Origin: Hyphochytrium catenoides
Taxonomy: Eukaryota > Sar > Hyphochytriomycetes > Hyphochytriales > Hyphochytriaceae
DNA length: 46,521 nucleotides
Direction: 5' to 3'
Assembly: GCA_900088475.1 (NCBI GenBank)
Contig: FLMG01000350.1
Location: 224,695 to 271,215, forward strand
Part shown: in pieces, positions 9,613-20,279 of the stretch
How the letters are laid out: each line of letters begins with the position of its first letter
How positions within the stretch are numbered: the stretch's first letter is position 1
Program-made: the position numbers and the translations under genes
The notes under the pieces: model-generated
Seen by the model: the letters and a program-made list of their open reading frames with translations, nothing else
The model's database searches: none
Told to the model about the DNA's origin: nothing

Positions 9613-11742
9613 ATGAGACCACTCGACAACTCTGTCTTCAGAGCATTCTCTGGAATTTTTACCCTATGTTCCGTCTGTCTCTACCGCAAAATTTACGAGC
9701 TTCCGTTCATCCGTGACGAGCTGGCTCCTTATTTGTGCTTCCCAATCTTCTGGCGAGCTTCTGAAGTTAGAGTGCAGGCGCAGGCTCCAGGCCCCGTCAG
9801 AGATAAGATGATTATCTTGGCCTCGGCGCTAGTCATCCTGTCATCAGAGAGCTTGCGCACGGCGATTGAGCTGCTCTTCGCAGAGCTATCGGCGATGCTA
9901 GCGGAGAACTTCACGGCGGTGCTGGGAGGAATTATCCTCTGCAGCACTCTGCTGGGAACAATCCAGGTTCTGCCGCGCCCTTATGCTATGCCTAAAAGCG
10001 CCTCTATGCTTGGGTTGGCGAGCTCTGCGGGTGAGCTTAACGATTTACAGCCACGAGGAAGAGACAAACCACTAAAGCGATATTGCAGTTTTGCTTGCTC
10101 CTACGGTCTTGGCATTTCAGGAGATTGATGTCAACATGCTTCCAAACCTTGGAACTTTCAAGCTGAATTTGCCAGAGCACGTTACGGAGTGGCTAGACAA
10201 GGTGGACCGGTCTACCTGGTTGCTGCCATACTGGAACCACATGCTGGTGAGGCGGAAGAACGTTTGCCAGTTTTTTTAACAGTACACTCGAACTTAGCGG
10301 TGACACTCTCCTATGGGTCTTTGTGCTTCGCGAACCTCTTCTAATATCTTGCGGAGGACTCACGGGCTTGTCTTTCTCTCTCAGGACAACTTCACTGATT
10401 TTCAGATTATGTCACTGGGAACTTTCATACTCCATGAGCTCATCTACTTCAGCGCTTGGGTCCCCTACATCCTTATTGATCAAATTCCTGCCTTCAAGCG
10501 CTATAAAATTCAAGAGGTAGGCCTCTTCCCTACCAGCTATTCTCCCAATCCTTGAACAGCTCTACTACACAGGCCTTTCCTTGACCTCATTCTTCCCTTC
10601 GTCTCCTAGTCTTGACATTTGAAAGGTTCAACCTGGTTCTCTTGCCTTCTTTCTTCTCGCCTTCTCTGACCAGACTCATGTATGACCTTTCATAATCGCC
10701 CGGCAGAGGCGTCCCAATACTTGGAAGCAGACGTGGAAATGCCTCAAGCAGCTTGCCATCAGCCACACGCTCATTCAGTTCCCGATGATCCTTTTCACCA
10801 AGTGGGGTCTCCAACACCTCGGCTTTACTATGGATACCCCTTTGCCGCGCCTGTAAGGCAACACCACATGCTTGACATTAGGTCAAATCAGCGTCTGATC
10901 AAGTTGCCCTATTCTTTCGTGCTTGATCGCTCATCTTTAACTATACATGGTATCTCCTTTAGATCGGAGATCCTGCCTAAAGTGCTGGGCTGCTTCATCA
11001 TCGAAGACTTTTACTTCTATTGGCTCCATCGCTTCCTGCACTGGAAGAAAATCTACAAGTACATCCACAAAGGTAACCCCTCTCTGCTTTACCCTTCTGG
11101 TATCTCTTCACCTAACTTGTCGCGCAATGGTTACGCTGTAATGCCATCCCTTGCCTTGCACAGTGCACCACGAGCATGCAGCTCCGTTTGGCATTGCTGC
11201 AGAATATGCTCACCCGGTAGAGACTATGCTATTGGGAGTTGGCACGATTCTCGGTCCGTTATTCTTCACGCGACACTTGTTAACCTTGTGGGTGTGGCTT
11301 GCGTGCCGTCTCCTGGAGACGGTCGAGGACCACTCCGGTTATGAGCTTCCGTGGAACCCTTCCAACTTTTTTCCGTTCTGGGGAGGTAAGAGGACTGCTC
11401 GTGCAGCTTGGCCTTTGATGCCTAGGGGACTATGGACATTGACATCGATGTTTCTATAGGCTCCGTCCACCACGACTTCCACCATAAGAACTTTGAAGGG
11501 AACTACGCTTCGGTCTTTACTATCTGGGATCGTATCTTTGGCACCGACGTGGACTTCAGGGTGGACCAGGTACCGCATATAATCAGTCTTGCTCTATCGT
11601 GTCCATCGACATCACCGGTTAGTTGACTCGCGTTGTGATTGGACAGAGTGCCAAGAGGGCAGTGGGGAAGTCCATGTGGAAGGATGGGTTCGATAGGCTG
11701 AGCCTTGCCCCAGCTGTCGTTGTGTCAAAGAAGCAGCTATAG
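9613..11742 (+). CDS. MSMO1/ERG25-like: C4-methylsterol monooxygenase (sterol desaturase/fatty acid hydroxylase family)
   Basis: Eight exons: 9613-10030, 10089-10246, 10385-10516, 10707-10852, 10963-11072, 11164-11385, 11460-11569, 11647-11742 (463 aa). The C-terminal 300 residues follow ERG25/MSMO1 closely: [11 protein letters not shown], the KYKIQ-like box before the P-N-T-W segment, and all three iron-binding histidine boxes, H307-x3-H311, H320-K-V-H-H324 and H400-D-F-H-H404. [24 protein letters not shown] and [14 protein letters not shown] are also typical. The enzyme oxidises the C4 methyl groups of sterol precursors in the ER with O2 and electrons from cytochrome b5. Typical members are about 290-310 aa; this one has roughly 150 extra N-terminal residues with hydrophobic stretches, mostly from exon 1. 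The last codons (VSKKQL) lack a classical KKxx tail. It converges on the esterase gene, with 198 bp between stops. Confidence 0.93.
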
Positions 11743-11940
11743 CGCACAGAGTTCAAATTGTTCTTACTTACAAAGAGAAGTAAAGCGATCGCTATCTAGT
11801 GCACCAAGATAACGCTGGGGCCTCTCTCATTCTGACGGGAAGTGGTCGGCAAACACCATTAAGGGCAGGAGGAGGGATAGGTGACGTTAACAGAGCCGTG
11901 AGGAAGGATGGAGGAATGGTTCTAAGAAATAGCAGATCCC
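11743..11940. other. convergent 3' intergenic spacer
   Basis: Only 198 bp separate the stop codons of the sterol oxidase (+) and the esterase (-). It must carry both 3' ends, so the transcripts may overlap. No clear AATAAA was found. Confidence 0.5.
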
Positions 11941-14226
11941 TTAGAGCTTGGAGTTGACGTTCATCCTCGCCTCGAAAGTCTCGATGCGCTCCCTCAAGCT
12001 CTCCGAATTGTCATCTCCCGAGCTCACAGAGTCACGTTCTAGCTCATTCGCTTCAGAGCAGTACAAGTCCAAAAGGAATGAGACCGCGGCGTCGCCCAAC
12101 GCGAACGTTCTCGGTGATGGGACGCAGGCAAAGACATGATGGGTCCCTACAGAACGTGTCGCCTTAGTTTCATGTGCAATGCCACTGCAATGTAAAAGCA
12201 ACCAGGCATCTTCTCTGGCGCGATTGCAAGCCAAACCCACGATCTGGCTAGGTTTCGTCCCAAAAGCCAACCTTGAGTTGAAGCATTGTCCCTTTAAACA
12301 CTCTCTGTGTATCTCTGAGCTTGCCCATTGCCATATCGGGTTATTTTCCACCTCTTGAGTCCTTATCCTTTGCCCGTGGTTGTTGGCTGCACGGTTACCT
12401 CTGCTGCTATCTACGCGGGAATGCGCTTACCGGGTATCTCGATGTATACGTCCTTGACATGTATTTGTCCTGCCTCTTGCCGGGCTACCTTCAGTTGATA
12501 ATGAAACTCTCGAGAATCCTCCACGGGGACCAATGTGTCAAGAGCGCCGTGAACTGTCATAATAGGAGGAATTTTCTTTCGCTTGACCTCGGAGATTAAG
12601 GCAATTGGAGAGGCTGCATCAAACTCTTCCTTAGCACTGGAGAGTCGTTGTTGGATCACAAAGCGCTGGATAAACCTGAATGACCGACAGGAGGTAACAG
12701 GATTAGCGAGTAGCGAAAAGCAGGCTTCGTACAGATAAACAAAAGGTAGCGCTTGTGTTGGAAGCCTCAAGGTTGTTATCTGCCTCTTACTTGACGAAAC
12801 CGTCATTTAAACGCGAGGAATGGAAGCCATTCCTGTCTGCTAGATCGTGGACTCCGAATAGATCAATGCAGCCCTTGATCGTGGTGTCCACGTCCTCAAA
12901 GCCAGGCTAGGCAGATAGGAGAGGCGGTTGATAGATTAGAACGTGAGGAAATGACACAAAGATGGCAGTGGCAGACTGAAAGGTCTCGGAAACGCTGCAC
13001 TAAGTAGACGGCGCCCAACCTGATATATAGGGTTGTTAGCGCTGAAGGCCATCATGAGCGCCAAGTGGCCACCTGCTGACTCTCCTCCAGTCACGATAAA
13101 GTTAGGGTTCGCTGCAGATGAAGCAGGAGGGTCAGAATCATATTTGACACACTGAAGGGTCAGGAATGAAGGTATGCACTTTCATCTGAGGGAATTGGCT
13201 AGGCCATTACCTTGAAGCAGGGATTTGCCGTGTTGCCTAATGAAGGCGACAGCTCTCTTGCAATCAATCAACTGCGCGGGGTAACTAGAACGCGGTGCCA
13301 GACGATAGTCAATGGCGCACACTACCCAGCCCGCCCTTGCCACTTCGTAGAGGAAAGGGATCATGGCAAAACTGCGAGTGCCCACGACCCATCCTCCTCC
13401 TATAAGTAATGGAGTAAGCATCAGCTTCAATGTAGGCATAACTAGCATTATCCCTGACAGAAGCACTAGCAACGCCCGCTATGCGAGGGGATAGAGTAAC
13501 CCGGAACAGACAGATGAAGTTGTCCTTCGAGGCTCAGAAGAGGTATTAGATGACAAGACACAAGGGATGTAGGTACCGAAGAAGAGAACGTATCCGCACC
13601 GTGAATATAGAGCAAGACTGGGGCGTTCCGAGGGCAGTGTTTGGATTTGTACACATCCATCTTCAGTTGCACCTTTCCTACTGTGGCAAAGACCACACCT
13701 CGTCTAACAGTAACATCCTTCGACATTAGAGGATATAGCGGAACGAGACAGAGGAAGAGGCGGTAAAGGGAGAGAGAGCCAAGGTTGGCCAATGGCTGGA
13801 TTCCCGTCTGTGCCAGAGTGTCGCGGAAATACATCCTTGCTTGGAAGCTGTGGGTGAGGATATTCCAATATCTCGATGTAGATCTCACGGACAGCAAGAG
13901 CGCTAAGAGCCCAGGGATGCTGCCAATCGTGCTGGGATACTTTCGCAAGTAATGACCCAAAGCCAGTATATTGGCCAGGAGAAAGTAGTGGGACATCTCC
14001 GAGGGGATAAGCGATAACCACATGTCTACGAAGGTCTAAAAATAGGCAAGATAACGACGGTAGGGTGAGAATGGGCACAGGCGAGCGGGCATGGCCGGCA
14101 CACCTGTTTATGGGGGAGCCTGTGGCGAGCCAGCCAAGAAAGCTTCGTCATGGCGATCGTAAGAGCCAGAAAAATCCATGCCGGAGCCTTCTGGCCTAGC
14201 CTTCGAGTTATCATTGTTACCGGCAT
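11941..14226 (-). CDS. Membrane-anchored alpha/beta-hydrolase (esterase/lipase, HGGGW type)
   Basis: Seven exons on the minus strand: 14226-14104, 14035-13600, 13399-13211, 13111-13020, 12906-12791, 12675-12431, 12146-11941 (468 aa). The N-terminal 130 residues contain hydrophobic helices (around APAWIFLALTIAM and HYFLLANILALG), suggesting membrane anchoring. The catalytic domain has the oxyanion box H186-G-G-G-W rebuilt across an intron, V-C-A-I-D-Y-R-L-A-P, nucleophile elbow G259-E-S261-A-G-G, acid D365 in HGALDTLVP, and H403-H-V-F near the end. This is the complete Ser-Asp-His triad of the HSL/BD-FAE-like carboxylesterase group. Likely role: hydrolysis of lipid or short-chain esters; the substrate is unknown. 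The frame stays open upstream of 14226 to an acceptor-like site near 14430, so an extra 5' exon is possible. Last intron 12430-12147 is 284 nt. Confidence 0.87.
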
Positions 14227-14536
14227 CTTGAAGTTTCCCCCAAAAGCAGCAGCACTAGCAACTAATATTTGGAGGCCGGGAGGCTTGCTGATCAAATTCA
14301 GGAGGTTCCTACGGCGCCTCAGAGGCCTCCAGAGGTTAGTGAAGGCGAAGATTTTGCAGCGCCGCGCCGTCAGTGCTAAAGTTGAAGAGATCCGCAAGAA
14401 GATATTCGAAGAGAAGAACGCCGGGTTCTACAGAGGAGAAAGGGTAATTGTAAGAGGTGGTGATGATTCTTCCACTGTCATCTTAGGTGGCTGAGAATGA
14501 GGAAGGATTACTCGGAAACAGGACAATCCTCTCTTG

Positions 14537-14557
14537 CTCTCTCTCTCTCTCTCTCTC
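14537..14557. repeat. (CT)n microsatellite abutting the gap
   Basis: Twenty-one bases of pure CT alternation run directly into the Ns. The repeat probably caused the assembly break, and its real length is unknown. Confidence 0.9.
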
Positions 14558-14596
14558 NNNNNNNNNNNNNNNNNNNNNNNNNNNNNNNNNNNNNNN
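14558..14596. other. assembly gap (39 N)
   Basis: Run of 39 unknown bases. The length may be an estimate. Linkage between the esterase side and the alkB side depends on this scaffold join. Confidence 0.98.
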
Positions 14597-15627
14597 CCTC
14601 ACTCCCGCACCTTCAATCAGAGCAGAAGAGTGACCTCTGCAGCTCAGAAGGGACTAGACTCCGAAACGAGGTCCCTACCCTGAGGCCGCCCCCTTAGAAT
14701 CCTAAAGCTACTCCATTTACCTACACTCATAACGGGGGTAGAGTCCCCCACCCAACCCACCTTCATAACCTGCGAACACGCCCAATTCTTCTTCAACTTG
14801 GGGTTGGAAGCACCAATATTACGAATTAGCATGCGTTATGTGGCTTCTGTAAGGAATACGTTATGCTTGGCTGTCCTTATCCTTCATCTGAAGACTTTTG
14901 CTGTTGGGGCTACACCGTACCAGCGGCTCTGTCTGTGAAGAGCTTGTGTCCCTCTATGGTCCGTGATGTCCAAACACCCTTGCATTGACCCTCGAGAGAG
15001 GTTGGTGGGGACAGGTGCTGGTTCCGCAGTCCAATGGACATTGCAGATTGTTTCTACAACTGCAACTGAAGAGGTTTCAAGAGCTGACCTGGCTTCTGTT
15101 TGGTCGTTCTTCTGGCCGGGATGGTGGTGCGGGTGAGTAGTTCTAGTAGTTCCAATGGCAAGCAGATCTCTTCTTCACTTGAAGATGGATGGAGTTGATC
15201 CCACTGCTGCTTTGGTGGTTGTTGGCTGGGATGCTGGATGTCCAGCAGAAATAGTCAAATAGTGCATGACATTCGTCCGTCCCTTAGATTAAGATGGTTA
15301 GCGAGGAATGGCTGGAACAGATTGGCCTCAGGATCTTATTTGTGGCAAAATTAATGCTTTTACTACGTGTTGACTCACCTAGACCAAAGGAGTCGAATAC
15401 TGCTGGAGCAGATAACTCTAAGTAACTCCACTTCACCTGTGTTCAACTATTTATCAGAGAGCTAAGGTAGGGGTCATGGAAGAGGGATGGGACAATGATT
15501 TGTTATAGTGTGGATTGCCCACAGCTGGTATGTTACGAAAAATATGGATGAACTGAGCTAAGTTATGACTGAGAATGTGATGGTGGTTATCACAACCTAA
15601 CAGCAGTGATGATGGCCACTTCAAAGT

Positions 15628-16833
15628 CTAAGAGTGCTTTGCCATATCCTCCTCATTGAGGGTCTTACGTAGCGACTCCACCTGAGCAACGTGCGCATCG
15701 ACTAGGGGGTCCATAATTGCGAACCAGAGTGGAGGCACAAGCGCCAGAAGAGACATTCCTGCATAGCCAGTGGGAAGATTGGGAGACTCATCAAAAGACC
15801 GCAGAATTTGGTATCGCCGGTAAGGATACGCATGATGATCGGAGTGCCGCTGGAGTTTAAAGAGGAAGTAGTTCGTGATGCGCATATTGGCGTTCCAGGA
15901 ATGGATGGGACGGACCCGCTCCCATTGTCCGTTGGCAAGCTTGATCCTCTCAAGCCCATAGTGCTCCACGTAGTTAATAACCTCTAGAAGTGAAAAGCCG
16001 ATGAAGCTCTGGGCAAAGAAGAAGAGTCCAGCGGCTGGACCAAACGCTACGACGAGAGCAAGAGCAATGACAATAGGACCCACAGTGTACCCAATCATGG
16101 CATTATGATAGGGATGATAAGCAGACTTTCCGAGCTTCGCAAGACGCTTGAACTCGATGTTCCAGGCACTCATGTAGGAGCCAACCACCGATTGCTTCCA
16201 GAAGTTGTAGAAAGACTGGCCCTTTCGTGCAGTAGCTGGGTCATTGGGAGTCGCCACGTTCCAATGATGACCATGCACATGCTCAATTTGGAAGTGTGCG
16301 TATGAGGTGAACAGTAGCGTCAGCTTTGCTAAGAAAGGCTCCAAAGTGGTGCGCTTGTGCCCAAGTTCATGGGCGACATTGATGGCCAGACCAGAGCAGA
16401 TCCCGACACCTAGAAAAAGCCCAATTACCTCGGAAATAGTCATGGGAACTGTAGCCGCGTAGTAGCATCCGCCAAGGACGCAGGTGATATATGCAAGGGG
16501 CCATAGGCACGTTGCCACCTGATACCGCACCTGCTTCTCCAGCACCTTTGCCTGGTTGGGAGTCGGATTGAGCTCGAGGTGAGGGACGATAAAATCCAGG
16601 AGCGGAATGACCCCAAACGTCACGACGAGGGTTGAATAGTGCCATACTCCGCCTTCTACCATGCCCAGTGCAACAAAGCACGGAATAGTGTACACAAGGA
16701 GATAGGGGAGAAGGCTGAAATCATCCACACTTTTGGCATAGTTAGAGACAGTTGAAAACGGGGCCACGTAGGCTTTCTTCACAGCATCCTGCTGGGTCGT
16801 GGATGTTGCTATCGCCGTCGCCATCAGAACCAT
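15628..16833 (-). CDS. alkB-like: AlkB-type integral-membrane alkane 1-monooxygenase, intronless
   Basis: A single uninterrupted frame of 401 aa; Met1 is at 16833, with a second Met at residue 4. All diagnostic non-heme di-iron motifs of bacterial alkane hydroxylases are present: HELGH (155-159), EHVHGHH (184-190) followed by W-N-V-A-T-P-N-D-P-A-T-A-R, the AlkB signature NYVEHYGL (287-294) and LQRHSDHH (327-334) followed by A-Y-P-Y-R-R-Y-Q. Hydrophobic helices lie at about 42-60, 65-85, 105-128, 133-152 and 252-280. Length matches the bacterial family. The enzyme hydroxylates terminal carbons of medium-chain alkanes at a membrane, taking electrons from rubredoxin and rubredoxin reductase; neither partner is visible in this window. 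There is no obvious organelle presequence, although the first 35 residues are Ser/Thr rich. All flanking genes have introns and this one has none, which suggests acquisition from bacteria (inference). Confidence 0.96.
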   Translation of the reverse strand: MVLMATAIATSTTQQDAVKKAYVAPFSTVSNYAKSVDDFSLLPYLLVYTIPCFVALGMVEGGVWHYSTLVVTFGVIPLLDFIVPHLELNPTPNQAKVLEKQVRYQVATCLWPLAYITCVLGGCYYAATVPMTISEVIGLFLGVGICSGLAINVAHELGHKRTTLEPFLAKLTLLFTSYAHFQIEHVHGHHWNVATPNDPATARKGQSFYNFWKQSVVGSYMSAWNIEFKRLAKLGKSAYHPYHNAMIGYTVGPIVIALALVVAFGPAAGLFFFAQSFIGFSLLEVINYVEHYGLERIKLANGQWERVRPIHSWNANMRITNYFLFKLQRHSDHHAYPYRRYQILRSFDESPNLPTGYAGMSLLALVPPLWFAIMDPLVDAHVAQVESLRKTLNEEDMAKHS

Positions 16834-18203
16834 ACGCTCACCAGGCTTCAGGGCCTGTGGATGGATGTCTTATCGTGAGCGTGGTAAGTCTCGTTCTGCG
16901 GGGAAAGCGTAGTTGTAGCAACACCCTTAGGAGCTGTCAAATTGCCGTGCGGCATAGTAGAACTTTGGGGTGATTTTCCATGCTAACGAACCTCTTCCCA
17001 GCCTCTGTTTCTCACTCTCTTCTCTGTCTCCTTCTTCTACTCTCGAGCGTGAACTTGGCACTGGTAGTGCCGCCTCATCAGTAGAAAGAATAACAACTCC
17101 TCTTTGTATCTACTCCTTTGTTACGAGGACCTGCTGGGGCGGACCTCGACTTTTTCTCTCAATGCGCAGAATCCCCTTACCATGGACTCTCCCTTGCAAT
17201 GTTAGCGCTTCAGATAAAGAGACGGACCAAGTAGAACATCCTTCCTGACATCACCAATCCGCGACTCTCAAACAGGCAAGTAGTCCCCCATCGCGATGGG
17301 CTACATGCTCTAGAACTCTCGATGGCTAAAGTCTTACGACCACTGTCGCAATACGGCCAAGAGAATACCTTGTCATGGGCCAAACAAGCCATGTTATTTG
17401 GGATGCATTGGGCAGGGATAGAGTCCTGTAGTCAATAATAAAAAGATCCTTCTTATCTTTCTAGAAATAAGGTCTCTGGCCTGTGATTGGCTGGTGAGGG
17501 CAAGTTGCCTGTGACTAGTGTCAAGCTTGCCGCTTCCTGATTGGCCAAAGGACAAACAACAAATAATACGCCGAGACGAGCGCCGCTAAACTATCTACTG
17601 TGCAGTTCAGAGGGCACAGTAATAACACAACCTGTGACTGCCAGTGCTCCACAACCTCCTAGTGGTTCTCCCAATCACTAAGCTTGCCTATAGCCTTGCC
17701 TATAGTCGCAGCTTCATCATGATGATCCGCTGCGGGCCATTGAGAGTTGAACAACCGCTCAAAGAGCTCCAGGTGGCGCAATCGACTCTGTCTTCCCCTT
17801 TCTTCTCCTCCTACTTGTAAGTAGAAGTTCCTCTCTCACGAATACCGGCCTGGAACGTTAAACCAGCAGCCTACTTGCCCACCTTCATCTAGCCTTTGTA
17901 GTTCTAGCACATGACCAAAATCGGATGGCATAAAGTCTGATGTCGATCGAACAAAACTTTCATGTTCCAAGAAGCACACTGCTGAAACTCAGCGATGTCA
18001 GAGGTGCTTTCAGGTTCCATAATCTGAAACAAATTGCCCTGCGGTCCGCGCATTCAACCATGGGTCTAGTAAAGATCATGCCCAAGCTCGACGGGCAGTA
18101 GAGCTCCCCACAAGTGTAACAAAGCAAGACCTTTACACTGATTCATTGATTCATTGAAGAGACAGTCACCGTTCACACGTATCAGTCTTAGACTAGAAAA
18201 ATG
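16834..18203. other. alkB upstream region
   Basis: About 1.4 kb between glycerol kinase's 3' end and alkB's start. No gene was recognised. Two CCAAT elements in minus orientation (GATTGG at 17485-17490 and 17539-17544) and a short direct repeat (GCCTTGCCTATAG-like, 17684-17704) are visible. Whether they drive alkB is unknown. Confidence 0.35.
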
Positions 18204-20279
18204 CTAGTTTTGCCAGTTTAGGCTTCGCTCAACAGCGTCGTTCCATCTTTGATAGAGATGATCTCTTTCGGTAGAACTCATGAGTGGCTTGAATTCTCTG
18301 TCCTTTCTCCAGTTTTCCCGGAGCTGTACTCCATCTTTCCAGAAACCTACAGCCAGACCCGCTGCGTAGGCTGCTCCGAGCGCTGTAGTCTCCGCCACTT
18401 TCGGTCTGACGACGTTGACTCCAAGAATGTCCGCCTGAAATTGCATACACAAGGAGTTCGCTGTCATGCCACCGTCTACTTTCAGTGTGGTAAGTGCGAC
18501 ACCACTGTCTTCCTTCATCGCGTCTACTACCTCCCTCGCCTGATAGCACACAGCTTCAAGAGCTGCTCGACAAATATGGTTCTTGTTGGTGTAGGCTGTC
18601 ATCCCCACTAAGCATCCACGAGCATCCTGGCGCCAACGAGGAGCGAAGAGCCCAGCGAATGCGGGCACAAAGTACACTCCCCCATTATCTTTCACCGTCC
18701 TAGCAAACGCTTCCACCTGCGCGGCATTTGAGATGAGACCGAGGTTGTCGCGGAGCCACTGAATGAGAGAACCCGCCACAGCAATTGAGCCTTCAAGTGC
18801 GTATACACAAGGCAGATTTCCAATCTTGTACCCCACTATAGAGAAAAACAAGCCAAAGCAGTCATTTGTTAGGAGGTGAGGACTTAGCATGGCTGTCAAG
18901 CCAACAGGATTAATTTGTCACTCACCGGTGGTCAAGAGCCCATGCTTGCTGGGGACTATCGATGTCCCTGTGTTCAATATAAAGAAGCATCCAGTCCCGT
19001 AAGTATTCTTTCCCTCACCAGGAGTTAGGCACGTCTGCCCAAATAATGCCGCTTGCTGGTCACCAAGTATGCCAGAGATCTTGACCCCCAGCAGCCCAGA
19101 GTCTGGGCTGCCAAGGCCATAGATCTCGGATGAAGACAGAATCTTTGGTAGCATTTGTCGTGGGACCTTAAAGTTCTCCAGAAGCTCCGTGCACCAATCT
19201 AGAGTCTTCAAGTCCATTAATAAGGTACGGGAAGCGTTAGAGACATCTGTGGCATGGACACCGCCGTTTGGCCCGCCGGTGAGGTTCCATAAGAGCCACG
19301 AGTCGATTGTCCCAAAAAGGGCATGACCAGCCTCAGCAAGCTCCCGCAAGCCTTCAACGTTCTCCAGCAGCCATTTTAGCTTAAGTCCAGAGAAATAGAC
19401 CGAAAGTGGCAAGCCAGTGACTGCATAAATATCGCGTTGAGTCAGACAACTGCTCTACATATGGGCTGACGAGAACAACCAAGAAGCTAACTTACTTGAC
19501 CGGAATCTGCCAGCATCGTTACCAGGAAAGTGTGGACCCTCCCCCTCGCAGAACCTCTTGACGAGATCAGATGTACGGGTATCATGCCACACAATGGCAT
19601 TGTGAAGCGGCTGGCCGGTACGCTTATCCCAGACGACGGTTGTTTCTCTCTGATTGGTGATCCCACAAGCGGCCAGTCTATTGATAAAGGCAGCGAGGAA
19701 AGTATATTATGTCATGGACACGAGTTGGCAACGCCTAGCGCAGCCAGCTAGAACCTACCTATCGGCTGAAATGCCTATGTGAGCCAGCGCCTCCACGATA
19801 CAGGTTCTGGTATTGGCAAGGATCTCAAGGGGATCATGCTCACACCAGCCTGCCTGAGGGTAGATCTGGCCATGCTCCAACTGATGAGAGGAGCAGATCT
19901 CGCCTGCGTGATTGAAGACAATGAACCTTGTACTTGTGGTGCCTTGGTCTATAGCTCCCACATAGAATTGATCGTGCGCTTCAGTAGAAACCTTGCCGTT
20001 TTCTGTGGAATGCCTCGGTGCCGTCGTTTGAAGGATAAAGTCGGTCATGATGTTCCGTTTCCCAGAGAAAACTTGATATTGAAGTCGCGAGACTGGAGCA
20101 CTATTGCGCAAAGAGCCTGTCTTTGATGAGAGTTTTCTTTCGCAGGCCCCGGGGAGTTTAGAACTGAGATGTATCCTCCTCTGTGGCAACGCGCCAACAA
20201 CAGCCACTCGCTGAAATCTTATTGTGGCTCCACTATTGACTGTCCTGCTACAAGTCCAAGTCCGAACAAGGTAATGCAT
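18204..20279 (-). CDS. GK/glpK-like: Glycerol kinase (FGGY family) with N-terminal presequence
   Basis: Four exons: 20279-19759, 19677-19496, 19420-18926, 18835-18204 (609 aa from the first Met). FGGY motifs are complete: DQGTTSTR (111-118, phosphate loop), [83 protein letters not shown] and [19 protein letters not shown] with [14 protein letters not shown]. The enzyme makes glycerol-3-phosphate from glycerol and ATP, feeding glycolysis or glycerolipid synthesis. The catalytic part starts near residue 105. Ahead of it lie about 77 residues rich in Arg, Ser and Leu with almost no acidic residues, resembling a mitochondrial transit peptide; the internal Met78 (20048) would give a 532-aa form near the usual family length. 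Introns are 81, 75 and 90 nt. Same strand as alkB. Confidence 0.95.

Larger units (their letters stand above)
14227..15627. other. intergenic region containing assembly gap
   Basis: Upstream of the esterase and downstream of alkB. The right part (14600-15627) shows no coding signal on either strand. The left part, next to the esterase start, is open on both strands (see the rejected list). The gap makes the true spacing unknown. Confidence 0.4.

Noticed and set aside
14150-14494. Plus-strand 114-residue very basic open frame with an ATG
   Set aside because: It is antisense to the esterase first exon and upstream region, has no recognised family, and its basic composition mirrors Leu/Ala-rich coding on the other strand. 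It could still be part of an upstream esterase exon on the minus strand.
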